Source of the DNA: Flavobacterium reichenbachii
Lineage (GTDB): Bacteria; Bacteroidota; Bacteroidia; Flavobacteriales; Flavobacteriaceae
NCBI RefSeq assembly: GCF_002217435.1
Contig: NZ_MUHF01000001.1
Coordinates: forward strand, 354,066 to 418,065
DNA: 64,000 nt
Direction: 5' to 3'
In this document: piece after piece, positions 34,680 to 43,363 of the stretch
How positions within the stretch are numbered: the first letter of the stretch is position 1
Layout: each line of letters begins with the position of its first letter
Position numbers and translations under genes: made by a program
The notes under the pieces: model-generated
The model's database searches: none
What the model saw: only the letters and a program-made list of their open reading frames with translations
Told to the model about the DNA's origin: nothing

Positions 34680-36221
34680 ATGGCAGGAGGAAAATTAACC
34701 CCTAGACAGAAGATGATTAACCTGATGTATCTGGTTTTCATCGCAATGTTGGCAATGAACGTTTCAAAAGAAGTTATTTCTGCTTTTGGTTTGATGAATG
34801 AAAAATTCGAAGCATCAAATACGTCTTCAGTTGAAACAAATACTTCATTACTACAATCTTTAGATCAAAAAGCTGCTGAAGCAAAAGGAGAATTCGCAAC
34901 TGCAGCAGTTACTGCTCATAAAGTAGAATCGATCTCAAAAGAATTTTATGATTATATTGGAACTTTAAAAACTCAATCTATCAAAGGTTTCGAAGTAGAA
35001 AAAGAAACTGGAAAATTACCTTACGAGGCAATGGATAGAGGAGATAATATCGACGACTGGTTTACAGGAGACGGTTACACTAAAAAAGGTAACGAAATTA
35101 TCGCTAAAATTCAAAAATACAAAGCAGACTTAAAAGCTGCTTTAGGAACAGATAAAAAATATGCTAACATTATAGCGGAAATTGAAAAGAAATTTGACGT
35201 TTCTGATGTAAAAAACAAAGAAGGTATAAAAGAAAAATACTTAGCGTATCACTTCAAAGGTTTCCCTGCAATTGCTACGGCTGCAAAACTTTCAGCTTGG
35301 CAGAATGACGTTAAAAAAGCAGAAACTGATGTTTACAATAGTGCTTTAGGTAAAGCTGCGGTTGCTGCTGCTTCTTACAGTAATTATCAAGCAATTGTTG
35401 TTTTAGATAAAAATGCTTATTTCCAAGGAGAAAAAGTAACTGGTAAGGTAGTTTTAGGTCGTTATGACGAAAATACAAAACCAACTTCTTTCCAAGGTCC
35501 TGGTCAAATCGTGAACGGACAAGCTGTTATCTCATTAACTGCTGGAGGTGTTGGAGAGCAAGATATTAATGGACAATTTACATTCTTAGAAGATGGTAAA
35601 AACATTCCGTTAAAATTCGCTGGAAAATACGTTGTTGTTCCAAGACCAAACTCTGCTACAATTTCTGCAGACAAAATGAATGTAGTATATAGAGGTGTTG
35701 TTAACCCAATCTCTGTATCATTCGCTGGTGTAGATGCCAACAAAATTGTTGCAAGTGCTCCAGGATTAGCTTCTGCTGGAAAACCAGGGAAATATAACAT
35801 GAGTCCAGGTCAAGGTACAGAAGCTACAATTTCTGTAACAGGTACTTTGCCAAATGGAGATAAAGTAACAGATAAGAAAACATTCAGAATTAAAGGTATT
35901 CCTGGTCCAACAGGTACAATTAGAGGTGAAATGGGAGTTGTTAAAGGTCCTAAATCTAACTTAGAAATTGCTACTATTGGTGCTAAATTACTTGATTTTG
36001 ATTTTGAAGTTGGTTTAGATGTTGTAGGATTCAATATGAAAATCGCTGGACAGCCTACAGTTGTTGTTACAGGTAATAAAATGAATGCACAATGTAAACA
36101 AGTTCTTTCAAGAGCTGGTAAAGGAGACCAAGTTACTATTTCTGAAATTAAAACTAAACTTGTTGGAGCTGGTAGTTATTTATTACCAAGAACTGCTCCG
36201 GTAATTTACGAAATACAATAA
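34680..36221 (+). CDS. gldM: gliding motility/T9SS motor protein GldM
   Basis: A 513-residue protein with one N-terminal membrane helix (MINLMYLVFIAMLAMNVSKE) whose conserved start MAGGKLTPRQKM is present, and a long periplasmic part of helical then Ig-like domains (VVLDKNAYFQGEKVTGKVVL and following). The dimeric shaft spans the periplasm and pushes the GldK/GldN ring. It follows gldL by 53 bp and precedes gldN by 45 bp on the same strand. Confidence 0.97.
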   Translation: MAGGKLTPRQKMINLMYLVFIAMLAMNVSKEVISAFGLMNEKFEASNTSSVETNTSLLQSLDQKAAEAKGEFATAAVTAHKVESISKEFYDYIGTLKTQSIKGFEVEKETGKLPYEAMDRGDNIDDWFTGDGYTKKGNEIIAKIQKYKADLKAALGTDKKYANIIAEIEKKFDVSDVKNKEGIKEKYLAYHFKGFPAIATAAKLSAWQNDVKKAETDVYNSALGKAAVAAASYSNYQAIVVLDKNAYFQGEKVTGKVVLGRYDENTKPTSFQGPGQIVNGQAVISLTAGGVGEQDINGQFTFLEDGKNIPLKFAGKYVVVPRPNSATISADKMNVVYRGVVNPISVSFAGVDANKIVASAPGLASAGKPGKYNMSPGQGTEATISVTGTLPNGDKVTDKKTFRIKGIPGPTGTIRGEMGVVKGPKSNLEIATIGAKLLDFDFEVGLDVVGFNMKIAGQPTVVVTGNKMNAQCKQVLSRAGKGDQVTISEIKTKLVGAGSYLLPRTAPVIYEIQ

Positions 36222-36266
36222 TAAAGTAGGTAAAACTACGTTTCAATATCTTATAATGATACCACG

Positions 36267-37256
36267 ATGAAAGTAAGAAATTTTTTAATAGCCGTTGTTT
36301 CTATAGCTGGAGGTTTTGCTTCTAATGCACAATCTAATTTGCTTAACGCGAAGACACCTGCACAAATTGGACTTAAGACTCCTGCACAACTTATCTCAGA
36401 CAACGATAAGCCATTGGCTTACGGTTATGTAGATGATAGAGATGTCTTGATGGGGAAAACTACTTGGGAGATTATCGATTTGAATGAAAAAATCAACTTT
36501 CCTTTATACTTTCCTGTAGATACAGCAAATATTGGTTCTAATAGACGTTCTCTTTATGATGTCTTGACGAAAGCCGTTAAAAACGGTAAAGTAACTGAAA
36601 TTTATACTGACAGTTATTTCAATACTAAAAAATCTATGAAAGACATCGAAGGATCGTTATCTCGTATCGATACAACAGATGCAGGTAGAGAACTTATTAA
36701 CCAATACCCAGATGACTATAAATCACGTGTAGTGAAGAAAAAAGTAGTTACTGGTACTGGTAAAAAGAAAGTTGTTTCTTATGTTGAAGAAACTGTTGGG
36801 CCAAGCAGAACTGTTCCGGCTGAATATATTTTGAAACAAGACCTTACAGCAGCTGATGTAACTCAGTATAAAATTAAAGGATATTGGTATTTTGATAAAC
36901 GTCAAAGTGAATTAAAATATCGTTTACTTGGAATCTGTCCGGTAACTCCTGATGTTTATACAATGAATAGTGATGAGAAAGATTATATTGAGTTATTCTG
37001 GGTTTTCTTCCCAAATGCAAGAGAAGTTTTGCATGAAGCAAAAGCCTTTAACGATAACAACTCTGCTCTTCCAATTTCATTTGATCAGATCTTAAATTCA
37101 AGACGTTTTAATGCAGTTCTTTACAAAGAAGAAAACTTGTACGGAGATCGTGAGATCAAAGATTACATGAAAGATAATGCACAAAATCAGTTATTAGAAT
37201 CTGAAAGAGTAAAAGAAAAGATTCGTAATTTCGAACAAGACATGTGGAACTACTAA
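36267..37256 (+). CDS. gldN: gliding motility protein GldN
   Basis: A 329-residue exported protein with signal peptide (cleavage-like SNAQS near residue 21). Family features include NDKPLAYGYVDDRDVLMGKT, TTWEIIDLNEKINFP, YKIKGYWYFDKRQSELKYR and the C-terminal NFEQDMWNY. It pairs with GldK in the T9SS periplasmic ring. It ends 27 bp before a strong terminator. A close copy, gldO, follows. Confidence 0.97.
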   Translation: MKVRNFLIAVVSIAGGFASNAQSNLLNAKTPAQIGLKTPAQLISDNDKPLAYGYVDDRDVLMGKTTWEIIDLNEKINFPLYFPVDTANIGSNRRSLYDVLTKAVKNGKVTEIYTDSYFNTKKSMKDIEGSLSRIDTTDAGRELINQYPDDYKSRVVKKKVVTGTGKKKVVSYVEETVGPSRTVPAEYILKQDLTAADVTQYKIKGYWYFDKRQSELKYRLLGICPVTPDVYTMNSDEKDYIELFWVFFPNAREVLHEAKAFNDNNSALPISFDQILNSRRFNAVLYKEENLYGDREIKDYMKDNAQNQLLESERVKEKIRNFEQDMWNY

Positions 37257-37282
37257 GAACCACTGTTACATATTAAAAAAAG

Positions 37283-37315
37283 AACTCTTACTGCTTTTGT
37301 AGTAAGAGTTTTTTA
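37283..37315 (+). terminator. terminator after gldN
   Basis: A perfect 10-bp stem AACTCTTACT (37283-37292) with AGTAAGAGTT (37301-37310), an 8-nt loop and a T-run. A near copy with the same stem follows gldO. Confidence 0.92.
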
Positions 37316-37411
37316 TTTTTAGATTAGTTGCTAGTTGTTTTGAAATAGTAATAAATCAATTGTAATATTAAATATTGTAGGAAAAATACAATAAAAATAA
37401 AAATTCTGCGT

Positions 37412-37419
37412 TACCTTTG
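37412..37419 (+). promoter_or_regulatory. -7 element of the gldO promoter
   Basis: TACCTTTG matches TAnnTTTG, 15 nt before the first ATG at 37434 and after the gldN terminator, so gldO has its own start. No TTG box at the usual spacing. Confidence 0.5.
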
Positions 37420-37433
37420 TTATAAAAAGAATT

Positions 37434-38426
37434 ATGATGAAAGTGAGAAGATTTTTAGTGATTGTTGTTTTTACTGTAGGAAGCTTTGTTTCTAAGGCTC
37501 AATCTAATTTACTTAATGCAAAAACAGCTGATCAGATTGGCCGTAAAAATGCTGCACAGCAAATTTCGGATAATGATAAGCCGTTGGCTTATGGTTATGT
37601 AGATGATAGAGATGTCTTGATGGGTAAAACAACTTGGGAAATTATCGATTTAAATGAAAAGATTAATTTTCCGATGTATTATCCTGTAGATACTGCCAAT
37701 ATTGGCCCTGACAGGCGCTCTCTTTATGATGTTTTGACAAAAGCCATCAGAAAAGGTAAAATAACTGAAGTATATACGGATAGTTATTTCAATACTAAAA
37801 AATCTATGAAAGATATCGAAGGATCTTTGTCTCGTGTCGATACAACCGATGCAGGAAGAGAACTGATTAACCAATACCCAGATGACTATAAAACACGAGT
37901 AGTGAAGAAAAAAGTAGTGACCGGTACAGGTAAAAAGAAAGTCGTTTCTTATGTCGATCAAACGATTGGACCAACAAGAACTGTTCCTGCAGAATATATT
38001 TTGAAGCAGGATCTAACTGCAGCTGATGTGTCTCAATATAAAATAAAAGGTTATTGGTATTTTGATAAGAGACAGAGTGAATTAAAATATCGTTTACTTG
38101 GAATCTGTCCGGTAACTCCAGATGTTTATACGATGAATAGTGACGAAAAGGATTATATCGAATTATTCTGGGTTTTCTTTCCAAACGCAAGAGAATCTTT
38201 GCATGAAGCGAAAGCATTTAATGATACTAATTCTGCCATTCCTATTTCATTTGATCAGATTTTAAATTCAAGACGTTTTAATGCGATTATTTACAAAGAA
38301 GAAAATATGTACGGAGATCGTGAGATCAAAGATTATATGAAAGATAATGCGCAAAATCAGTTGTTAGAATCTGAAAGAGTAAAAGAGAAGATCCGTAATT
38401 TTGAACAGGATATGTGGAACTATTAA
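37434..38426 (+). CDS. gldO: gliding motility protein GldO (GldN paralogue)
   Basis: A 330-residue near duplicate of GldN. By hand alignment the two differ at about 38 positions in all, with about half of those in the signal peptide and the next 20 residues; beyond residue 37 only about 22 conservative changes occur. In F. johnsoniae GldO is partly redundant with GldN. The message may start at the second ATG (37437), which lines up with the GldN start. It has its own promoter element and a terminator of the same stem sequence as that of gldN. Confidence 0.95.
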   Translation: MMKVRRFLVIVVFTVGSFVSKAQSNLLNAKTADQIGRKNAAQQISDNDKPLAYGYVDDRDVLMGKTTWEIIDLNEKINFPMYYPVDTANIGPDRRSLYDVLTKAIRKGKITEVYTDSYFNTKKSMKDIEGSLSRVDTTDAGRELINQYPDDYKTRVVKKKVVTGTGKKKVVSYVDQTIGPTRTVPAEYILKQDLTAADVSQYKIKGYWYFDKRQSELKYRLLGICPVTPDVYTMNSDEKDYIELFWVFFPNARESLHEAKAFNDTNSAIPISFDQILNSRRFNAIIYKEENMYGDREIKDYMKDNAQNQLLESERVKEKIRNFEQDMWNY

Positions 38427-38449
38427 GACGCCGATTATATTATAAAAAA

Positions 38450-38484
38450 AACTCTTACTACCTTTGCAAGTAAGAGTTTTTTAC
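38450..38484 (+). terminator. terminator after gldO
   Basis: A stem AACTCTTACT (38450-38459) with AGTAAGAGTT (38469-38478), a 9-nt loop and a T-run: the same stem as after gldN, so the terminator was part of the duplicated segment. Confidence 0.9.
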
Positions 38485-38500
38485 ATTTTACTTATTATAA

Positions 38501-39550
38501 ATGATTGATTATTTAATTGTCGGATCTGGACTAGCAGGAATTTCATTTTCAGAAATTGCTTTAAAAAACAATAAGTCTATTTTAGTTATAGATGATAAAT
38601 CTCAGGTTTCTTCTAGAGTTGCCGGAGGTTTGTATAATCCAGTTATTTTAAAGCGCTTTAGTGAAGTTTGGAAAGCCGAAGAGCAATTAGCTCTGATGGA
38701 AGAATTTTACAAAAACATAGAGCTAAAGATTCAGACAAAGGTAAATTTTAAACTTCCGATTTTAAGAAAGTTTTTCTCTATCGAAGAACAGAATAATTGG
38801 TTTGCCGCTTCAGATAAACCGCTTCTTGCTCCTTTTCTTTCGACTAAATTGATTTTTACTAAGTTTTCGGGAATTAATTCTCCTTATGATTATGGAGAGG
38901 TATTGCATACTGGTTATGTAGATACAGCTCTTTTATTAGATCAATACCAGCAATATTTAGTCGAAAATAATGTGCTTCTTAGAGAATCATTCGATTATTC
39001 TAAACTTATTATCAATAGTGATTATGTATCATACAAAGATTATCAAGCTAAAAATATAATTTTTGCTGAAGGATTTGGATTGCACGCTAATCCTTTCTTT
39101 CAAGATCTTCCGCTTGACGGTACAAAAGGTGAACTGTTGATTATAAAGTCTCCGGAACTTAATTTGGACGTAATTGTAAATACAAGTGTCTTTATTCTGC
39201 CGCTTGGGAATGATTTGTTTAAAGTAGGAGCAACTTACAACTGGAAAGACAAAACTGATCTGCCAACGGAAGAAGGAAAAAGTGAGTTAGTAGATCGAAT
39301 CAAAGAAATTATCAATTGTGATTTTGAAATTATTTCTCATTTTGGAGGTGTAAGGCCTACAGTACGTGACCGCAGACCCATTATTGGTACGCATAATGTA
39401 CATAAATCACTGCATTTATTAAACGGTTTAGGTACACGTGGTGTTATGTTAGGACCTGCAATGGCAAAAGATTTGTTTTATTATATTGAAAACAAAACAG
39501 AATTGGATCCGGTTGTTGATATAAACAGATTTTATAAAAAGAGAAAATAA
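38501..39550 (+). CDS. FAD-dependent oxidoreductase (DAO family)
   Basis: A 349-residue flavoprotein of the D-amino-acid-oxidase-type family. The FAD motif VGSGLAGISFSEIA is at the N-terminus, VAGGLYNPV follows, and the C-terminal GVRPTVRDRRPIIGTH and LNGLGTRGVMLGPAMAK segments match the DAO fold where flavin and substrate meet. It would oxidise an amino acid or similar amine; the substrate is unknown. It starts 75 bp after gldO; I recall the same gene next to gldO in F. johnsoniae, but no motility role is established. Confidence 0.88.
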   Translation: MIDYLIVGSGLAGISFSEIALKNNKSILVIDDKSQVSSRVAGGLYNPVILKRFSEVWKAEEQLALMEEFYKNIELKIQTKVNFKLPILRKFFSIEEQNNWFAASDKPLLAPFLSTKLIFTKFSGINSPYDYGEVLHTGYVDTALLLDQYQQYLVENNVLLRESFDYSKLIINSDYVSYKDYQAKNIIFAEGFGLHANPFFQDLPLDGTKGELLIIKSPELNLDVIVNTSVFILPLGNDLFKVGATYNWKDKTDLPTEEGKSELVDRIKEIINCDFEIISHFGGVRPTVRDRRPIIGTHNVHKSLHLLNGLGTRGVMLGPAMAKDLFYYIENKTELDPVVDINRFYKKRK

Positions 39551-39556
39551 TACTAT

Positions 39557-39952
39557 TTACTCAACCTTTGCTTTTGGATCGGCATTAGGATCGTAAGAAA
39601 CAAACATATTTATATAGATGTTTCGGGAAAGACGTAAAACAAAAGGGAATAAAAGGACTAAAACGACAATAATGCTTAAAAAAGATTGTTCTATTGTTGT
39701 TCCAAAAAAGACAAAGGAAACTATAAATGCTGCTATTCCTACAGCGACATTCAATCCATAACTTACATACATTGCGCCATAGAAGAAAGAAGGTTCAATG
39801 AGGTATTTTAATCCGCAGTGACTGCAATGGTCATTCATTTTTAAAACTTTGTTCAAATGAAGCGGATTTGTGTCTGAATACATGCTTTCGTTATTGCATC
39901 GTGGACAGCTCCCTGTAAATATACTTTTAATTTTAGATCCTTTTGAAAACAT
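39557..39952 (-). CDS. DUF983 zinc-ribbon membrane protein
   Basis: A 131-residue protein of the DUF983 family: two CxxC pairs (CPRCNNE and HCSHCGL) make a likely zinc ribbon in the first 50 residues, then two transmembrane helices (a VAVGIAAFIVSFVFF segment and LSIIVVLVLLFPFVL). Family members occur widely in Alphaproteobacteria and Bacteroidetes, with no proven function. It is convergent with the oxidoreductase gene, 6 bp apart. Confidence 0.85.
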   Translation of the reverse strand: MFSKGSKIKSIFTGSCPRCNNESMYSDTNPLHLNKVLKMNDHCSHCGLKYLIEPSFFYGAMYVSYGLNVAVGIAAFIVSFVFFGTTIEQSFLSIIVVLVLLFPFVLRLSRNIYINMFVSYDPNADPKAKVE

Positions 39953-40359
39953 TATTTTGATTGTATTTGTAAAACACTAGATTTAAAATAAGTTAAATCT
40001 CACGTATTTATTGTAGAATTAAGCTGTAAAGATAATGATTAAGTTTGTTTTTGCAGAATCAAAATCTCTTGATGTTTTAGTGTTTTTTTTTAAATAACTA
40101 TTAAAAATTTCCTTTCTATATTTTTAATAGACCTATAATTGCTGACCTGAACTAAAAGGTTTTGAAAATAATATTGATGCTCTAAGAATATTACAAAAGC
40201 TATCGTTTTTGAGGGTCGAAACTTAAATTAAATGTTATACTTTTGCACTTTCAAAACGTAAACTAAAAAGTGATTCAATTTGCTTTTATTTCTGCGTTAA
40301 TTTAATAAATAACAATGGTTTATTAAACCATTACATCTTACAGCAATAGTCAATAAATT
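39953..40359. other. 407-bp divergent intergenic region
   Basis: No ORF, RNA gene or long repeat is recognised. It is AT-rich and holds the promoters of the divergent DUF983 and ABC-F genes. A short perfect palindrome, AATGGTTTATTAAACCATT, lies at about 40313-40331 in the presumed ABC-F leader. ABC-F genes in other bacteria are sometimes controlled by leader attenuation, but no leader peptide or terminator pair is evident here. Confidence 0.6.
40209..40245 (+). promoter_or_regulatory. possible promoter of the ABC-F gene
   Basis: TACTTTTG at 40238-40245 (TAnnTTTG) with a TTG at 40209-40211; the 26-bp spacer is longer than normal. It would give a leader of about 110 nt before the ATG at 40360. 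Confidence 0.4.
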
Positions 40360-42273
40360 ATGCTTAATATACACAATCTGTCGGTTTCTTTTGGAGGAAC
40401 TTATTTATTTGAAGAAGTAACTTTTCGTTTGGGTGCAGGAGATCGTGTTGGTCTTGTTGGTAAAAACGGAGCAGGTAAATCGACAATGCTTAAAATGCTT
40501 GCAAGGGATTTTGCTCCTGACTCAGGAGTTATTTCTCAGGAAAAAGATATTCGAATGGGTTTCTTGCGTCAGGATATTGATTTTGAACAAGGAAGAACAG
40601 TATTAGAAGAAGCGTATGAGGCGTTTACTGATATTAAAGTTGTAGAAAAAAAATTAGAAGAAATCAATCATCAATTGGTAACCAGAACCGATTATGAAAG
40701 CGAAGAATACAGTCAGATTATTGAAGATTTGTCTGATTACACCCATCGTTTTGAGCTTCTTGGCGGTTATAATTATGTAGGCGATACAGAGAAAATTCTT
40801 TTAGGATTAGGTTTTAAAAGAGAAGTTTTTAACAACCAAACCGAAACTTTCTCCGGAGGATGGAGAATGCGTATCGAATTGGCAAAATTGTTATTACAGT
40901 CAAACGATGTATTACTTCTGGATGAGCCTACTAACCACTTAGATATCGAGAGTATCATCTGGCTGGAAAGCTTTCTTCGTAATTATCCAGGAGTTGTTGT
41001 AATTGTATCGCACGATAAGATGTTTTTGGATAATGTAACAAATCGTACAATTGAGATTTCATTAGGAAAAGCGTATGATTTTAATAAACCATACTCTCAA
41101 TATCTGGAATTGCGTCATGAAATTCGTGAAAAGCAATTGGCAACCCAAAAGAACCAAGCAAAAAAAATTGAAGAAACAGAAAAATTAATCGAAAAATTTC
41201 GTGCAAAAGCTTCTAAAGCTTCTATGGCGCAGTCCTTGATTAAAAAATTAGATAAAGTAGAGCGAATTGAAGTTGACGAAGATGACAATTCGGTTATGAA
41301 TATATCATTTCCAGTTTCAAAAGAACCCGGAAAAGTAGTTGTAGAAGCAGATAAGGTTACTAAAAGCTATGGCGATAATGTAATTTTAAAAGATATTAGT
41401 CTTCTTGTAGAACGCGGGAGTAAAATTGCTTTTGTGGGTCAGAATGGGCAAGGTAAATCGACTTTTATTAAAGCTTTGGTTAATGAATTTGAATATCAGG
41501 GAACGATTAAATTGGGACACAATGTTCAGTTGGGATACTTTGCTCAAAATCAGGCAGAATATCTTGATGGTGAAATCACACTGCTTCAGACAATGGAGGA
41601 TGCAGCAACAGATACCAATCGCTCTAAAGTGCGTGATATGCTGGGTTCATTTTTATTTCGCGGAGACGATGTAGAGAAAAAGGTGAAAGTACTATCTGGA
41701 GGAGAGCGTAATCGTTTAGCACTTTGTAAACTTTTATTACAGCCAATCAATGTTTTGCTGATGGATGAGCCTACGAATCACTTGGATATAAAATCTAAAA
41801 ATGTTCTAAAAGCGGCACTTCAGAAATTTGGAGGCACTTTATTGCTGGTTTCTCACGACAGGGATTTTCTTCAGGGAATGTCAAATATTGTGTATGAGTT
41901 TAAAGATCAAAAAATTAAAGAATATTTAGGTGACATCAACTTTTTCTTAGAACAGCGTAATCTGGAAAACATGCGCGAGGTAGAGAAAAAAGACGTTGCA
42001 AAAACGAATGCTCCTAAAGAAAATAACAAAACTTCTTACGAAGATCAGAAAAAGGGAAAAGCGCTTCAAAATAGATTAAGTAAAGTTGAAAGTCAGATCA
42101 AACAATTAGAAAAAGACATTCAGCACGACGATAAAATGCTGGCATCAAATTATGATAAACATATCGAAGATGCTTCATTCTTTACTGCATATAACAAAAA
42201 GAAAGCCGATTTAGAGCAATTGCTTTTAGATTGGGAAATTGTTCAGGAAGAAATAGATAATTTTAATGTGTAA
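40360..42273 (+). CDS. ABC-F family ATPase (Uup-like)
   Basis: A 637-residue cytoplasmic protein with two ATP-binding cassettes and no membrane segment. NBD1 has Walker A GLVGKNGAGKST, signature FSGGWRMR and Walker B VLLLDEPTNHLD; NBD2 has GQNGQGKST, LSGGERNR and VLLMDEPTNHLD. The inter-domain linker is helical and charged, and the C-terminal 80 residues form a coiled coil (RLSKVESQIKQLEKDIQ), as in Uup and EttA-related proteins. ABC-F proteins bind the ribosome E site and ease stalled translation, or protect against antibiotics; the coiled-coil tail favours a Uup-like role. Confidence 0.93.
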   Translation: MLNIHNLSVSFGGTYLFEEVTFRLGAGDRVGLVGKNGAGKSTMLKMLARDFAPDSGVISQEKDIRMGFLRQDIDFEQGRTVLEEAYEAFTDIKVVEKKLEEINHQLVTRTDYESEEYSQIIEDLSDYTHRFELLGGYNYVGDTEKILLGLGFKREVFNNQTETFSGGWRMRIELAKLLLQSNDVLLLDEPTNHLDIESIIWLESFLRNYPGVVVIVSHDKMFLDNVTNRTIEISLGKAYDFNKPYSQYLELRHEIREKQLATQKNQAKKIEETEKLIEKFRAKASKASMAQSLIKKLDKVERIEVDEDDNSVMNISFPVSKEPGKVVVEADKVTKSYGDNVILKDISLLVERGSKIAFVGQNGQGKSTFIKALVNEFEYQGTIKLGHNVQLGYFAQNQAEYLDGEITLLQTMEDAATDTNRSKVRDMLGSFLFRGDDVEKKVKVLSGGERNRLALCKLLLQPINVLLMDEPTNHLDIKSKNVLKAALQKFGGTLLLVSHDRDFLQGMSNIVYEFKDQKIKEYLGDINFFLEQRNLENMREVEKKDVAKTNAPKENNKTSYEDQKKGKALQNRLSKVESQIKQLEKDIQHDDKMLASNYDKHIEDASFFTAYNKKKADLEQLLLDWEIVQEEIDNFNV

Positions 42274-42285
42274 TTAATTTTAGAC

Positions 42286-42328
42286 TTCAGGTTTCAGGTT
42301 ATTATTAGCATGAAACCTGAAACCTGAA
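42286..42328. repeat. GGTTTCA heptamer hairpin between convergent genes
   Basis: A perfect 15-bp inverted repeat (TTCAGGTTTCAGGTT at 42286-42300 with AACCTGAAACCTGAA at 42314-42328) made of 7-bp GGTTTCA units. It may end transcription from both sides, although the T-runs are weak. Related words (GTTTCAGGTTTCAAG) occur at about 24800-24815 upstream of the sigma-54 activator gene. Confidence 0.6.
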
Positions 42329-42337
42329 ACCAAAAAT

Positions 42338-43300
42338 CTATTTGATAATTCCAATAGATTTTGAATGCATAATTGCTTCATTACTATCTTTAAAATAGCA
42401 AACCGAAACTTCAAGATTCTCAAGGTTTTTAAGAATTTCTTTTGTCTTTTCTTTTTGGGTTCTGCCTGTCTGTCTAATGTAAACAGCTTTTACAGTAACC
42501 GGAAATATTTTACAGATTCGTTCATATAAAATAGGATCATGCTGCGAATCATCTCCAAGCAGAACATATTTAAGATTGGGATAAAACTCTAAAACGTGTT
42601 TGATTTTGTCAAATTTATGATCGTGATTTCCTCTGCCGCTCATAAAAAAATCTGCAATTCCCCGTTTAATATCTTTTAGTAAAATAACGGCCCTCGGCAG
42701 CTGGTGTATTTTGGTAAACTTCACAATAAAACGATACAGATTCCATTCGCTGCTGGAAATGTAAAAAAAAGCATTTTGTTCGTCTTTATTATTTCTTCCG
42801 GCCGAGCTTAAAGCCTGATAGTGGGGTACAACATCTTTAAAAACTTTTCGGTCATTTACGTTTTTAAACAAGAGTACATATATTTTCTTGAAGAAATTAT
42901 GCGTGTGCGAAATCAAAAAAGTATCATCAATATCGGTTATAATTCCGAGATTTCCTTTGTGAGGCCTTATATAACTGCCTTTTGCAACAATGGTTTCATT
43001 GTCATAAACCATGCTCACTTGGTATTCCATCCATCCAAAATTAGTTTCTTTTTCCAGAGGAATGCAAAATTTAAAGTAACCATCATCCAGTGTTTTGGTG
43101 TGGATTTCCTGGTCTTTGCACTTTAAGTAAATATCAAAATTTTTCAGCGTCTTAATCCTAAACTGATTTATTACAGAAGTTGCGTTTTTGAAGCTTCTTT
43201 TCTGAAAATCATAATTGTAATCTCGTTTAAAAACGTGTCCCATTACAATTAATTCTTGTTCATTTGCATAACCTCGATATAATTGTAGTATTGGTTTCAT
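42338..43300 (-). CDS. App1-like phosphatidate phosphatase (DUF2183)
   Basis: A 320-residue protein. The C-terminal half is the App1 catalytic domain with the HAD-type motif ITDIDDTFLIS (DxDxT) near residue 140, FYISSSEWNLY (motif II serine), and GDDSQHDPILY for the last acidic motif. The N-terminal 130 residues form a beta-rich domain found in the same family. Yeast App1 dephosphorylates phosphatidate to diacylglycerol. No signal peptide. Divergent from a DAG-kinase-like gene that starts within about 60 bp, which would catalyse the reverse reaction. Confidence 0.85.
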   Translation of the reverse strand: MKPILQLYRGYANEQELIVMGHVFKRDYNYDFQKRSFKNATSVINQFRIKTLKNFDIYLKCKDQEIHTKTLDDGYFKFCIPLEKETNFGWMEYQVSMVYDNETIVAKGSYIRPHKGNLGIITDIDDTFLISHTHNFFKKIYVLLFKNVNDRKVFKDVVPHYQALSSAGRNNKDEQNAFFYISSSEWNLYRFIVKFTKIHQLPRAVILLKDIKRGIADFFMSGRGNHDHKFDKIKHVLEFYPNLKYVLLGDDSQHDPILYERICKIFPVTVKAVYIRQTGRTQKEKTKEILKNLENLEVSVCYFKDSNEAIMHSKSIGIIK

Positions 43301-43363
43301 TAATTGCGTACTTTTATAGGAGGTTGTAAATTAATTAAATTAATTGGTATTAAGAATAAAATT

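Noticed and set aside
43304..43363. Upstream extension of the DAG-kinase-like gene to TTG 43304
   Set aside because: It would begin 3 bp from the divergent App1 start, leaving no room for promoters; the TTG at 43364 is preferred.
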